Shown: positions 18,442 to 27,211 of the stretch, one piece after another
Layout: every line of letters begins with the position of its first letter
Position numbering within the stretch: position 1 is the first letter of the stretch
Assembly: GCA_038845865.1 (NCBI GenBank)
Contig: JAWBQJ010000002.1
Span: 1-64,000, forward strand
From: Desulfurococcaceae archaeon
GTDB taxonomy: Archaea > Thermoproteota > Thermoprotei_A > Sulfolobales > Desulfurococcaceae
DNA: 64,000 bases
Reading direction: 5' to 3'
The notes under the pieces: model-generated
Database searches by the model: none
What the model saw: the letters and a program-made list of their open reading frames with translations, nothing else
Told to the model about the DNA's origin: nothing
Position numbers and translations under genes: made by a program

Positions 18442-19884
18442 CTAAAAATCCGACGCGCCCTCTACAAGCACTCTACTACATTGACTTAGATTACTGCTTA
18501 GGTGTTTAACCATCTCCAAGTCGTCCTGTAACCGCCTCTCTGCACTGTCTATCATTTCCCCCAGCACCTCTTCTACGGGCTTTAGCTTGTACAACATCCA
18601 TGCATTTACCCAGTCAACGCCGTACTTAGCGAGGAATTCCTCCAGCTGCTCGGCATGCTCCGTCATACTTACCTGGAGCACCCTGGCTAGTTCCATGTAA
18701 AGCTCCCTTACCGGTATGCCCGTATCGATAGCTATGTACTCTATTAAGTCGCTACTCCAACAAGGCTTATCGATGAGGGAGGCCTTTATTCCCTCCTCAT
18801 CCAGTTCTAATCCGCCAACGAAGTCCTTGACTACATCGAGGGTGTTCGTGACATCGTTCAAGGCTTCAAAGAAGTAGATGTTCATTTCCTGGAAATCGAG
18901 ATTGTAGCCGTAGGGTACGGATTTATACGCTGCAAGTAGAGACGTTAACACACCTATGACTTTAGATGCCTTGGCACGGGCGATTTCTAGGGTTACGAGG
19001 TTTCTTTTATGGGGCATTATGCTACTAGTCGATATGTGGTTTCTCGGTATCCTAACCCCTCGCTGGATCGTGGTCGTGAGTAGCATCGAATCTTCCGCGA
19101 ACCTGCCGACCTCGGCCATTACCATGGCCAGTAAGGACGCCATATAGAGGAGGAAAAGCCTCGAGCCCGTGGCGTAATAGGGAGGCAGGGGCTCAGGAGA
19201 GAAGCACAGGTTCTTTGAAAGTTCACCTGTGTTAAGTTTAACGATGGTTCCAGCAGCCGCTCCGGAGCCAAGGGGGTTTTGGTTTAGCAGGTTCAAGCCC
19301 TGGGTCATTAGCGCACATATATCGGCAAAGGCCTTTTCATATGAGAGAAAATATATTGAGGCGTTACCACACTGAGCTACCTGCCCATGAGTGAAGAAGG
19401 GGAAAAGAACGCCCCTATACTCTAGTGCCTTGCCGACTAATATACCCCTGAGCTCTAAGAGCTTTACCAGTATTTCGAGCAACTTGTCTCTTAGCGCAAG
19501 CCTCAAGGCGGCTGCAACGTGGTCGTTTCTGCTTCTACCTATAGCTATGCGTCCCGCCTCGGGACCCACCGCGTCGTGAAGGTACGCTTCGAGAGCCTCA
19601 AACACGTCTTCGTACATCTCGCCCTTGCTCTTCACCCAGCTATAAAGCTTTTCACCATTGCTCCTGGCAATGTCCACTAGCTCCTTTGCCACGCGCTTGG
19701 CCGGCTCTACTCCTACCACTCCCTTTTTAGCTAGTTCCTTAACGTGAGCGAGCATGACCATGGCTACATACTTGGCTAGGACTTTGTCGAAGTCGAGACT
19801 AGACACGTACCTGTCTGTGACTTCCTTCGATTCTCCACCTACGAAGAACTTATACTTCCTCATTGCGGCTAAGACCTCTGACAC
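18442..19884 (-). CDS. argH: Argininosuccinate lyase
   Basis: 480 aa. Splits argininosuccinate into arginine and fumarate, the last step of arginine synthesis. Superfamily signatures: AIGRSRNDHVAA, NPLGSGAAAGT, and SSIMPHKRN with the catalytic Ser loop. Cytoplasmic homotetramer by family. The frame overlaps the end of argG: the start at 19884 gives 35 bases of overlap, and the in-frame ATG at 19863 (MRKYKFFVGG) would give 14. Co-transcribed with argG. Confidence 0.94.
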   Translation of the reverse strand: MSEVLAAMRKYKFFVGGESKEVTDRYVSSLDFDKVLAKYVAMVMLAHVKELAKKGVVGVEPAKRVAKELVDIARSNGEKLYSWVKSKGEMYEDVFEALEAYLHDAVGPEAGRIAIGRSRNDHVAAALRLALRDKLLEILVKLLELRGILVGKALEYRGVLFPFFTHGQVAQCGNASIYFLSYEKAFADICALMTQGLNLLNQNPLGSGAAAGTIVKLNTGELSKNLCFSPEPLPPYYATGSRLFLLYMASLLAMVMAEVGRFAEDSMLLTTTIQRGVRIPRNHISTSSIMPHKRNLVTLEIARAKASKVIGVLTSLLAAYKSVPYGYNLDFQEMNIYFFEALNDVTNTLDVVKDFVGGLELDEEGIKASLIDKPCWSSDLIEYIAIDTGIPVRELYMELARVLQVSMTEHAEQLEEFLAKYGVDWVNAWMLYKLKPVEEVLGEMIDSAERRLQDDLEMVKHLSSNLSQCSRVLVEGASDF

Positions 19885-21055
19885 TCAGCGCCGTCAAGGC
19901 GTAAAGCCCGTGAATATTTATGAAGCCCCGGGCCTCCTCGTTGCTTGGATACCATCCCGTATCATAGTCTATCAGTTCTCTCGAGTATAGCGAGTAGTCA
20001 CTTTTCCTCCCTACGACTATTAGGGAGCCTTTAAGCACCTTAACCCTCACTTCTCCCGACACGTAGCGGTTCATGGAGTCTATAACCTTCTCTAGATGAC
20101 TCCTCATCGGATCGATCCACAGTCCCTGGTAGACCAGGTCACACCACATCCCATCAACCATTCGCTTAAATCGAAGTTCTCTAGGCGTTAAGACCATTCT
20201 TTCGAGGTCTTCGTGGGCCTCGATCAAAGCCAGCGCAGCGGGGGCCTCGTACACCTCTCTACTCTTCAACCCCACAACCCGGCTCTCGATGAGGTCTATT
20301 CTACCGAACCCGCGGCTACCGATCGCCTTGTTCAGGTACGTGACCATTTCCACGGGGCTTACCTTCTCTCCGTTGATCTTCGTGGGAATGCCCTTATCGA
20401 ATTCTATGGTCAAGTATAGAGGTTCGTTGGGAGATTTCTCTGGCGACACGGTCCACTCGAATACGTATTCCGGGGGCTCAGCGTATGGGTCGTCTAGTTC
20501 TCCCCCTTCTATGCTCCTAGACCACAGGTTTTCGTCAATGCTGTACTTCTTGTGCGTTACTGGAACATCGAATCCGTTCTCCAGTAGAATTTTAATGCTA
20601 TCTTTTCTCGTGAGCTTAAACTCTCTCACCGGCGCGATGATCTTCATATCGGGTTTTAGTAGCGCTTTCAGCGATAAGTCAAACCTGACCTGGTCATTGC
20701 CTTTACCTGTACACCCGTGAGCTACGGCATTTGCGCCCTCCTTTACGGCTATTTCTGCGACTTTCTCGGCTATGAGGGGTCTTGCAAGTGCTGTTCCCAG
20801 AGGATACTTGCCTTCATAAAGGGCATTGGCCTTCACGGCCTTGAACGCGTAGTTCTCGACGAACTCTTTTTTCGCGTCTATTGTGTAGTGTTTAGCGGAC
20901 CCGAGCTTGTACGCCCTTTCCTCGACTCCCTTTAATTCCCCCTCCTGGCCGACGTCAACGGTCACTGTGATCACCTCTGCACCATACTTCCTCCTCAACA
21001 AGACTAGTATCGCGGATGTGTCCAACCCTCCCGAATACGCTAATACGACTTTCAT
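19850..21055 (-). CDS. argG: Argininosuccinate synthase
   Basis: 401 aa. Joins citrulline and aspartate with ATP to argininosuccinate. The N-type ATP-pyrophosphatase loop AYSGGLDTSAIL is at 6-17, with AHGCTGKGNDQVRFDL and SIDENLWSRSIEGG further on. First gene of an argG-argH operon. The ATG is about 28 bases from the centre of a TATA box (21080-21087), predicting a leaderless message. Confidence 0.96.
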   Translation of the reverse strand: MKVVLAYSGGLDTSAILVLLRRKYGAEVITVTVDVGQEGELKGVEERAYKLGSAKHYTIDAKKEFVENYAFKAVKANALYEGKYPLGTALARPLIAEKVAEIAVKEGANAVAHGCTGKGNDQVRFDLSLKALLKPDMKIIAPVREFKLTRKDSIKILLENGFDVPVTHKKYSIDENLWSRSIEGGELDDPYAEPPEYVFEWTVSPEKSPNEPLYLTIEFDKGIPTKINGEKVSPVEMVTYLNKAIGSRGFGRIDLIESRVVGLKSREVYEAPAALALIEAHEDLERMVLTPRELRFKRMVDGMWCDLVYQGLWIDPMRSHLEKVIDSMNRYVSGEVRVKVLKGSLIVVGRKSDYSLYSRELIDYDTGWYPSNEEARGFINIHGLYALTALSVRGLSRNEEV

Positions 21056-21079
21056 GCACTACAACCTGCCATTGTACAG

Positions 21080-21087
21080 TTTAAAAG
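21080..21087 (-). promoter_or_regulatory. TATA box of argGH
   Basis: Minus-strand CTTTTAAA centred 28 bases upstream of the argG ATG. A second TATA-like run (GTATAAAATAC, 21108-21117) lies further upstream. Confidence 0.5.
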
Positions 21088-21119
21088 GTACTAGCAAGGT
21101 AACAGTATTTTATACCTAG

Positions 21120-21415
21120 CGAAACGGATGTAACGCCAGTACGCGTAGGTGTTCTAAGCGTGAGTCCTCCCGCTTAGCGTACAAGCAACCTTCACGCCAC
21201 AAGTATCGCTGAGCTTACTTCGGTTACCTTCAGGTAGCTCACCGCCCTCTCAAATTATTGAGGTCGGGAGCGTTAGTACCTATTAACTGGAATGCTGTCT
21301 CGCGCTAGCGTGTATAGAGAACTAGAAGTACTTTGAACCTGGCTCCGCGCCCTCTCCATCACTAGAACGCTATAACGGCGTACTCTAGTGAATTTATATG
21401 ATACTTCAACTATGC
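21120..21415. other. Intergenic stretch, no gene seen
   Basis: GC-balanced DNA between argG and the broken glycosylase gene. I see no ORF, RNA gene or strong repeat here; it may include the lost promoter and 5' part of the pseudogene. Confidence 0.4.
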
Positions 21416-21436
21416 GATGAAGGGGCTTTTAAGGAG

Positions 21437-22065
21437 ATGGGCGTGGACTACAAGCTCGCGGGAATCGTTGCTACCGGATTTGGAACAACTAATTCTACGT
21501 GTACTTATCCCGGGACGCTGTCAGCCTAGCGGTAGTCAGCCACGACGACAGGCACAGGATCTACTCGGAGGCTAGCTTTAAGCGGGGCTGGAAAATGCTC
21601 CATGGCATTGTAAAGAACTACGACGAGAGGGTAGTAGTGGAGGGTAGAGAAGTGGAAGTGATGGAGCCACCAAACCCGGTAGAAGTACTAAAAGGCTTCG
21701 AAAAGTCCTAGAATACGTTGAAATGGCCCCAGTAGTGGAGACTGAAAAGGAGTTGAAAAGAGTAAAGGGCGTAGGGTGCTACACGGCTAGACCGACCTTG
21801 GCGCCTGCCACGGGGAGGTACGAGTTCCCGCCCGTGAACAGGTGGCTTAAAGGGATGGTAAGTGTCGTTTATGGGATTGACGAGCATCTCGTCAAGGAGT
21901 ACTGGGTTAAGAAGTAGGGCAGGTAGTTTGCACTAGCAGCAATAGCTACAACTGTGGTGCTGAACGCGAAGCCGCTGACAGCCACCCTTAAGAGGATCAG
22001 AAGGTATGAGCTTCTACCCAAGCTCAGCGTTATGCCCTCACCGGTCAATATGACCGCGTTTTGTG
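21437..22065 (+). pseudogene. Broken HhH-GPD DNA glycosylase
   Basis: Remnant of a base-excision-repair glycosylase spread over three frames. Frame 1 (from 21437) reads MGVDYKLAGIVATGFGTTN. Near 21485 it shifts to FYVYLSRDAVSLAVV...EVMEPPNPVEVLKGFE, then near 21700 to EYVEMAPVVETEKELKRVKG. The helix-hairpin-helix is LKRVKGVGCYTA, and the segment FPPVNRWLKGM has Asn where the family has its catalytic Asp. Two in-frame TAG codons (21915, 21921) interrupt before FALAAIATTVVLNAKPLTAT and a conserved-looking tail. Two frameshifts, two stops and the Asp loss argue for real decay rather than a single sequencing error. Confidence 0.72.
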
Positions 22066-22068
22066 AAG

Positions 22069-22896
22069 TTACTTGAGCTCTGAGAGCACTACGCCTTTGC
22101 CCGGTACAATGTCCAGCTTGAATGCTGTCTTCTTGTGGTTGGTCACCCTCATCTTCTTGATGATCATGTATCGCCTCACTTCCCTGGTAGACTCGACGTC
22201 TTCCATCCAGAGGTGGAAGACGCCATCAGCTATGTGTTCTAAGCCAAAGCCGAAGGTAGACCTAGTCGTCATCGCGTACTGGGATACCAGGTAAGCAGTA
22301 ACGTTTTCTCTGTGGGTAGCTATTTTCAGGTCATAACTGTACTTCCTGGCCATCGCCGGCTTATCGGCCCAGAACGCGCTTAGAGAATCTACTATTAACC
22401 TAACGTGCTTGTATGGGGACTTCGCTTTTTCGTCTCTCAGAGCGCCGAGTACCCTGTAGGCCTCATGTATGGCCGCAATGAGCGTCTGAATGTCCAGTGC
22501 AGCGTAACGCCTCTTTTTAGTCGTCTCTGCTTCCTGTTGTGCTTGCTCGGTTATCTGCCTTGCTATTTTAAGCAATCCGAAGATGTCCACTACCACTATG
22601 TCCGGGGTCTCGGTGAGCTCCTGCCTGCTCGATATGTCGTGCACTCTATACGACTCGAAGTCCATGTTGAACATCTTCGCCTGCCTCACTATATCACGGA
22701 ACTCCGCCTCGGTGGTTACGTACACGACGGGGTCGCCTGCGAGGAGGCCAGCCCACGCGAAGTGCATGCACACGATGGACTTACCTGTACCCGGTTCACC
22801 GGTTACGGCAACCCAGCTTCCCTTAGGTACCCCTCCCTCCAGGGCCTCGTCCAGGGTACTTATACCCGTCGATACTCTTGCTAGACTACTAATCAT
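22069..22896 (-). CDS. KaiC/RadA-like RecA-superfamily ATPase
   Basis: 275 aa, a single KaiC domain. Walker A GEPGTGKS is at 33-40, the catalytic-Glu strand VYVTTEAEF follows, and Walker B is HVRLIVDSLSAFW. The domain opens with RVSTGISTLDEALEGGVPKG, the usual GID-like start. Archaea encode many single-domain KaiC homologues; proposed roles are in signalling and regulation, and none can be assigned here. A TATA-like CTATAATTTA lies just upstream (minus strand, ~22910-22925). Confidence 0.88.
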   Translation of the reverse strand: MISSLARVSTGISTLDEALEGGVPKGSWVAVTGEPGTGKSIVCMHFAWAGLLAGDPVVYVTTEAEFRDIVRQAKMFNMDFESYRVHDISSRQELTETPDIVVVDIFGLLKIARQITEQAQQEAETTKKRRYAALDIQTLIAAIHEAYRVLGALRDEKAKSPYKHVRLIVDSLSAFWADKPAMARKYSYDLKIATHRENVTAYLVSQYAMTTRSTFGFGLEHIADGVFHLWMEDVESTREVRRYMIIKKMRVTNHKKTAFKLDIVPGKGVVLSELK

Positions 22897-23137
22897 TGCA
22901 AAACCACACCTATACTAAATTATAGCGAATGCGGCTGAAAAGCACAGTGCACCGGGATACGGCGCTAACCGGTGTACTCGTAGACCGGCCTCGCGGGGTA
23001 AGCTCAAGCGTGAGTGCCTTTGCCGCCACGGCATGCTAGTGCCGTTCTCATACTAGTCGTAGCCGATAGCGCTATACGCCTCTATCAACTAGCACGCTAC
23101 CCCCTTACCCTACCGGTTTCTCGCAAGAACTGCGTGG

Positions 23138-24046
23138 TTAGTGCTTGGCTTTCTTCCTACTCTTCGGAAATAAGGGGTATATTTTAACGTCGACGTGGTA
23201 TATGAGCTGGGACTCTGCTTGTATGATCTTGACCACTTTCTTTCTAATCCTGTGTACGGTGGAGATCCTCGTACTCGGTTTTACGCCTATCTTGGCCTCT
23301 ACTACGTAAAACGAACCTATCTTCCTAGCAGCAACGTCGTTTACGACCACGTCATGGCACTCCTCGACTAGCTTCTTGTACAACTTCATGCTTAGCCCGT
23401 GATCCACATTTGCCCCTGTAACAGTCTTTGCGACGTCCTTCAGCACCTCGACGAGGCTGTGCACTATGAACATCATTAAGATGAACACAAATAGTATTTC
23501 CAGGTTAGCGCTATGGGTGTAGGCGACAACGGCTATGCCGAGCGTTGACACGGCCGAAGCCACTAGGTCTAGGAGTGCATGGACGTAGTCCACTTTGAGG
23601 ACTTCGAGGCCGTACCTCTCGTAGTTTCTCTTCTGCACCAGGAATGCCAGCAGTGTGAAGACTCCGCCGATAGCCGTGCCAACGGCCGGTAACGAGTTCA
23701 CTGTGGTTATGGAGCTCGCGGAGTACTCTATCACTAGGTAGTTCGCGAAGGATACCACGTAGATGCCAAGCGCGATCGTTATGGAGAGCAACATCACTGC
23801 GCTTTCAAGCACGAGCACGCCCCAAGGAAAGCTCTTCCTAACCCGTATGGCGTAGTAGACCGCTACTAAGGCAAACACTTCGAAGACCGTGTCCACCGCC
23901 CAGTGCACGATATCGGTTAGCAGTATTATGCTACCCCACACCGCGAATACTACTAGTTCGAGTACTAATCCCGTTACTGAAAACAACACTGAAAATGTGA
24001 ACCCCCTGTAGGCGCCCTTTAACCCGGAAACCACGTCCGCGTTCAA
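23138..24046 (-). CDS. Cation efflux (CDF) family protein, divergent
   Basis: 302 aa with six predicted helices. Metal-site motifs are present in both expected helices: LLTDIVHWAVDTVFEV (helix 2) and VDYVHALLDLVASA (helix 5), each D-x3-H-x3-D spaced like CDF proteins. The loop motif HPFGHGR of the first CDF gene is absent, so this is a different branch. The C-terminal soluble domain (~225-300) has the beta-alpha-beta pattern (SFYVVEAKIGVKPSTRISTV). It may move a divalent metal, but specificity is open. Confidence 0.82.
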   Translation of the reverse strand: MNADVVSGLKGAYRGFTFSVLFSVTGLVLELVVFAVWGSIILLTDIVHWAVDTVFEVFALVAVYYAIRVRKSFPWGVLVLESAVMLLSITIALGIYVVSFANYLVIEYSASSITTVNSLPAVGTAIGGVFTLLAFLVQKRNYERYGLEVLKVDYVHALLDLVASAVSTLGIAVVAYTHSANLEILFVFILMMFIVHSLVEVLKDVAKTVTGANVDHGLSMKLYKKLVEECHDVVVNDVAARKIGSFYVVEAKIGVKPSTRISTVHRIRKKVVKIIQAESQLIYHVDVKIYPLFPKSRKKAKH

Positions 24047-24203
24047 GGCGTACCACCTACTATGAGCTTGAACGTTAAGTATGGCGTGGTAGAGCGTGCG
24101 GGTAAGCCGGTTATGGCTAGTGCGAGGTGAGCTAATGACTACTCGTACTCGTTTTATTGAAATTTTCCCTATTAAACGCTTTAAGCCCTTAATGAGGTAG
24201 AAA

Positions 24204-25037
24204 TTAGACCTTGGGAAAGAAGTGCTTGCACCTGCATGCGCGATCTCTAATGCACTTTCTGAATATGAGCTCCGCTATGGTTGAAGCGTAGTGTTGTATT
24301 TCAGGGGGCATCCTATCCAGCTTGATCAGCGTGCTACTGGCTATTCTCACGGCATGGTCTAGGTCCTTCGCGTAGTACTGCTCTACCAGGATGGCCAACG
24401 CATCTATTACTTCCTCATCTAGGTTACTGCCCCTCTCGAGCACACTGCTCGCAAGCTCTCCCAGGATCTTCGCGAAGAGGACTACGTCAAGGGCGTCAGC
24501 TACGTCTATTGCCTCCTCGTACAGTTTCATCTTAAGAGACCTAACGAGGAGTAACTGAGTGTAATTGAAGTCCATGGCCAGGTCATGGAGCTCCCCTTCA
24601 CGCCTCATCATTTTCTTGAACAGCTCGCAAAGCTTGACGAGCAGGGAGGCATGGTCTATGCCAATATCCGGGAACACCACTGTGTGGTACTGGCCTTCCG
24701 GGCTTGCTATGAACACCATCGAGGGTAGTTCCTCCTTCAATGACTGCAACAGCTTGATGGCCTCGTCGTAGCTCGCCTTCAACTTAATGTTTGTTATGCC
24801 CTCCAGGAACGCGGCTTTCAGTTTCGCGGATGCGACGGTATTAGCGCCCTCGATCATGATCTGACCCCTTGCCAGCTCGTCCTCCTTGAGAGGGGTGATT
24901 ATGATCTTCGCGCCGCTGTAAAACAGCTTAACCCTGTCTCCGTGCTTCAGCCCCAGCTCCCTGATCCACTTGGATGGCAGGACAACCGCACTGGAACGAG
25001 GGCCTATTCTCATAATCTTCCTAGTTTCCGACTCCAT
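24204..25037 (-). CDS. AbrB/SpoVT-PhoU fusion regulator
   Basis: 277 aa from the ATG at 25037. Residues 3-45 form an AbrB/SpoVT swapped-hairpin DNA-binding domain (RKIMRIGPRSSAVVLPSKWI, ELGLKHGDRVKLFY). Residues ~115-265 are helical and PhoU-like. Archaeal AbrB-PhoU proteins are linked with phosphate-regulated control by homology. The frame extends upstream to 25118, but a TATA box (25066-25073) lies inside that extension 30 bases before ATG 25037, so the shorter start is preferred and the mRNA is probably near-leaderless. The tail has a CRCKH cysteine pair plus an earlier Cys. Confidence 0.87.
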   Translation of the reverse strand: MESETRKIMRIGPRSSAVVLPSKWIRELGLKHGDRVKLFYSGAKIIITPLKEDELARGQIMIEGANTVASAKLKAAFLEGITNIKLKASYDEAIKLLQSLKEELPSMVFIASPEGQYHTVVFPDIGIDHASLLVKLCELFKKMMRREGELHDLAMDFNYTQLLLVRSLKMKLYEEAIDVADALDVVLFAKILGELASSVLERGSNLDEEVIDALAILVEQYYAKDLDHAVRIASSTLIKLDRMPPEIQHYASTIAELIFRKCIRDRACRCKHFFPKV

Positions 25038-25065
25038 AAATAGTGGTCCCTGCACCACGCTTGAG

Positions 25066-25073
25066 TTTAAATA
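25066..25073 (-). promoter_or_regulatory. TATA box of the AbrB-PhoU gene
   Basis: TATTTAAA on the minus strand, ~30 bases upstream of the chosen ATG. It decides the start codon: the in-frame start at 25118 would lie upstream of the promoter. Confidence 0.6.
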
Positions 25074-25309
25074 CAAGCCGTTATTATACTTGCTCTGCCC
25101 GTAATTACATGTAACCATGCGTATAGACCGCTTTGAACGTTACCGAGACCAGTACTAATCGTTACCTCGGCGTGCAGCGCCTTTCACGCTAATAACGAGA
25201 TTTTAGGAGTTCTCCTGCAAGGATACTACTCAACACTTCCCGCCGTTAATGCATGCCAAGAGTGTGAAGGTGAGAGAAGAGAAAAATGTCTTGTGTGCTC
25301 CGGGCACTT

Positions 25310-26410
25310 CTACGGGGCTATTACCATCCTGCCTACGTACTTTCCCCTATGCATGGTTTCGAATGCTTCGTTTATCTCGTCTAGTTTCCACCGCTTGGTT
25401 ACCATTTCCTTGTACTTTATGAGGTTTTTCTTGGCCAATTGAACGACTTCCCTGAGATCTGCTACGGAGCCCCAGTAGCTACCCATAATTATCCACTCTC
25501 TTAGTACGAGGTCAGGTATTGAGAATGAGCCCTTAATCCCACCGAGGCCTACTAGCACGTATGCTCCGTTTGGGGCGAGTACATTCACGTACGTCGATAC
25601 GGTGGTCTCTGCACCCACGAAGTCAACTACCGCTACTACCTTCCTCCCGCCCGTAGCCTTCCTCACGGCTTCAACGGGGTTTTCCTTCTTAGCGTTAATT
25701 GATGTGTGTATTTTGGGGACTACCTTGTGGGCAAACTCTAAGGCCTCTTCTTTAACGTCTACTACCACCAGGTTCAGGTGCGGTGTTAGTACGTTAACGT
25801 ACTGTGCTCCGAAGGTCCCTAAACCCCCAACACCTACCACCACTACGAAGTCGTCTGGTTCAGTGAAGTGCCTGGTAGCCTCCACGGCCTTCTTGACAGC
25901 CCTGTAAGGCGTTAAGCCAGCATCAGTCAGTGAAGATGCCGCTACGAGGTCTTCAAGTCCTTCAGCCGGTACCAGGTACCTGTAGCTAGGTACTAGGAAG
26001 TACTCGGAGTAGCAACCACCGTGAAGGCCCAAAGACCCATCCCACATAGGTGATGCCTTAGTGGCTAGAACGTTTTCACCCCTTAAGGTATAGATGTCCT
26101 CTTCTACGTAGTACGCTCCCTGGACTAGCACGGGCAATCCGATCTTGATATAGTCTGGAACGGCGTCTCCCCTATCTACTACAATGCCGGAGGGCTCGTG
26201 ACCTAGAACACAGGGCTTTACCTTGGGTATTCCCGGTAGTTCTCCAAGCCATATGTGGAGGTCCGAGTGGCAGAGGCCGCAACCAGCCGTCTTGACCAGG
26301 ACCTCTTCACCGCTTATTTTAGGAGCCCTCACTACCTCGATCCTAAACGGTTGTTTATATTCGTAGAACACAGCTGCCCTATACTCCTTCACTACCTGGG
26401 TGGAACCCAT
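25310..26410 (-). CDS. Zinc-dependent alcohol dehydrogenase
   Basis: 366 aa medium-chain dehydrogenase/reductase. The catalytic zinc ligands are in AGCGLCHSDLHIW (Cys) and CVLGHEPSG (His, Glu). The NAD(P) Rossmann motif is VVVGVGGLGTFGAQY. The lobe that normally holds four cysteines for structural zinc is replaced by a Cys-free segment (QGAYYVEEDIYTLRGENVLA). Family members oxidise alcohols or reduce aldehydes. ATG 26410 is favoured because GGTGGGTGG sits just before it; GTG 26416 is in frame but overlaps that site. The promoter has paired operator-like repeats. Confidence 0.92.
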   Translation of the reverse strand: MGSTQVVKEYRAAVFYEYKQPFRIEVVRAPKISGEEVLVKTAGCGLCHSDLHIWLGELPGIPKVKPCVLGHEPSGIVVDRGDAVPDYIKIGLPVLVQGAYYVEEDIYTLRGENVLATKASPMWDGSLGLHGGCYSEYFLVPSYRYLVPAEGLEDLVAASSLTDAGLTPYRAVKKAVEATRHFTEPDDFVVVVGVGGLGTFGAQYVNVLTPHLNLVVVDVKEEALEFAHKVVPKIHTSINAKKENPVEAVRKATGGRKVVAVVDFVGAETTVSTYVNVLAPNGAYVLVGLGGIKGSFSIPDLVLREWIIMGSYWGSVADLREVVQLAKKNLIKYKEMVTKRWKLDEINEAFETMHRGKYVGRMVIAP

Positions 26411-26430
26411 GTCCACCCACCATAACCCTA

Positions 26431-26492
26431 ATGTACTTCTTCATTATAAATGTACCGTTATTGCCGGTACATATACATACATACAAGTACAT
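26431..26492 (-). promoter_or_regulatory. ADH promoter: TATA box and nested GTACAT inverted repeats
   Basis: The TATA box is TTTATAAT (minus strand, 26443-26450). Around it lie two nested perfect inverted repeats: inner ATGTACCG (26450-26457) / CGGTACAT (26465-26472) with a 7-base spacer, and outer ATGTACTT (26431-26438) / AAGTACAT (26485-26492). All four arms share ATGTAC/GTACAT. The inner repeat covers the BRE position directly upstream of TATA and the outer one straddles the start site, a layout expected for tight transcriptional control. Confidence 0.6.
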
Positions 26493-26676
26493 ATAAGCTG
26501 GCACGGTTAATTTAGCTTAAAGCGAGGACGCGAAATCCGCCCAGCCCCTCCTGGAATAGCATTAGGAGGCGGTACCCAACCCTCCACCACTCTACACGAA
26601 CTCGTCTACCACGCCATTACTAGTGGAGTTATTAATACTCCTCTAAGTAATTTCTTACCATGTAGCCAGGCACTTA

Positions 26677-26751
26677 GGGCCCGTCGCCTAGCCAGGATAG
26701 GGCGCCGGCCTCCGGAGCCGGAGGACCCGGGTTCAAATCCCGGCGGGCCCG
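26677..26751 (+). tRNA. tRNA-Arg (anticodon CCG)
   Basis: A 75-base cloverleaf. Acceptor strands GGGCCCG and CGGGCCC pair fully, with discriminator G. The D arm is GCC...GGC, the anticodon stem is CCGGC/GCCGG around loop CTCCGGA (anticodon CCG), and the T arm is CCGGG-TTCAAAT-CCCGG. No CCA is encoded and no intron is present. A TATA-like TTATTAATAC lies ~45 bases upstream. The accessory region begins immediately after it. Confidence 0.95.
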
Positions 26752-27211
26752 CAACCCTTTACTCCACTTGATTAAAGATCGCTCCAGCGTTCCCGGACTC
26801 GCCGAATCCCGGAAATTCACCCGTGGGAGACCCCTGCTGCGTTTCAACGCACCAGCAACATCACTCACCTCTATAGGCACTGTTAAGGTGTAGATCAAAG
26901 CCAACAGCTCTGGTAGAAGCGTACTCTTGCTCTATCTGATAGCTATCCTACTAGCTATGAAGTCTCACAAGATTTTTTGAAAATAGTGAATATCTCTCTA
27001 GGTTAAAACCAAAGTCCCTGATTCTCTACTCACACCAATAGCTTAATTTAGGGGAAGAGCGTCTTCATAATCTCGAAGCTCCCCATTTAAAAGCTAATTG
27101 CTTTACTCCGGCTCTCCGTACTTACAATGGGTTACCCTGCATTATTGCATGCTAGGTGATCGATGCAGTAATTAGATACACATATTAAAGTCATGTTAAA
27201 GTCGTGTACCA
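26752..27211. other. Gene-free stretch after tRNA-Arg
   Basis: 460 bases without a supportable gene. Composition shifts to AT-rich from about 26930. Just before the P-ATPase gene there is a short direct repeat, TTAAAGTC twice (27184-27203), within a likely TATA region. Confidence 0.45.

Noticed and set aside
25038-25118. Longer start for the AbrB-PhoU gene
   Set aside because: A good TATA box lies inside it at the right distance from ATG 25037, so it would not be transcribed.
26674-26904. Minus-strand ORF of 76 codons across the tRNA
   Set aside because: Its end (RRDLNPGPPAPEAG) is the well-known antisense translation of a tRNA gene; nothing else supports it.
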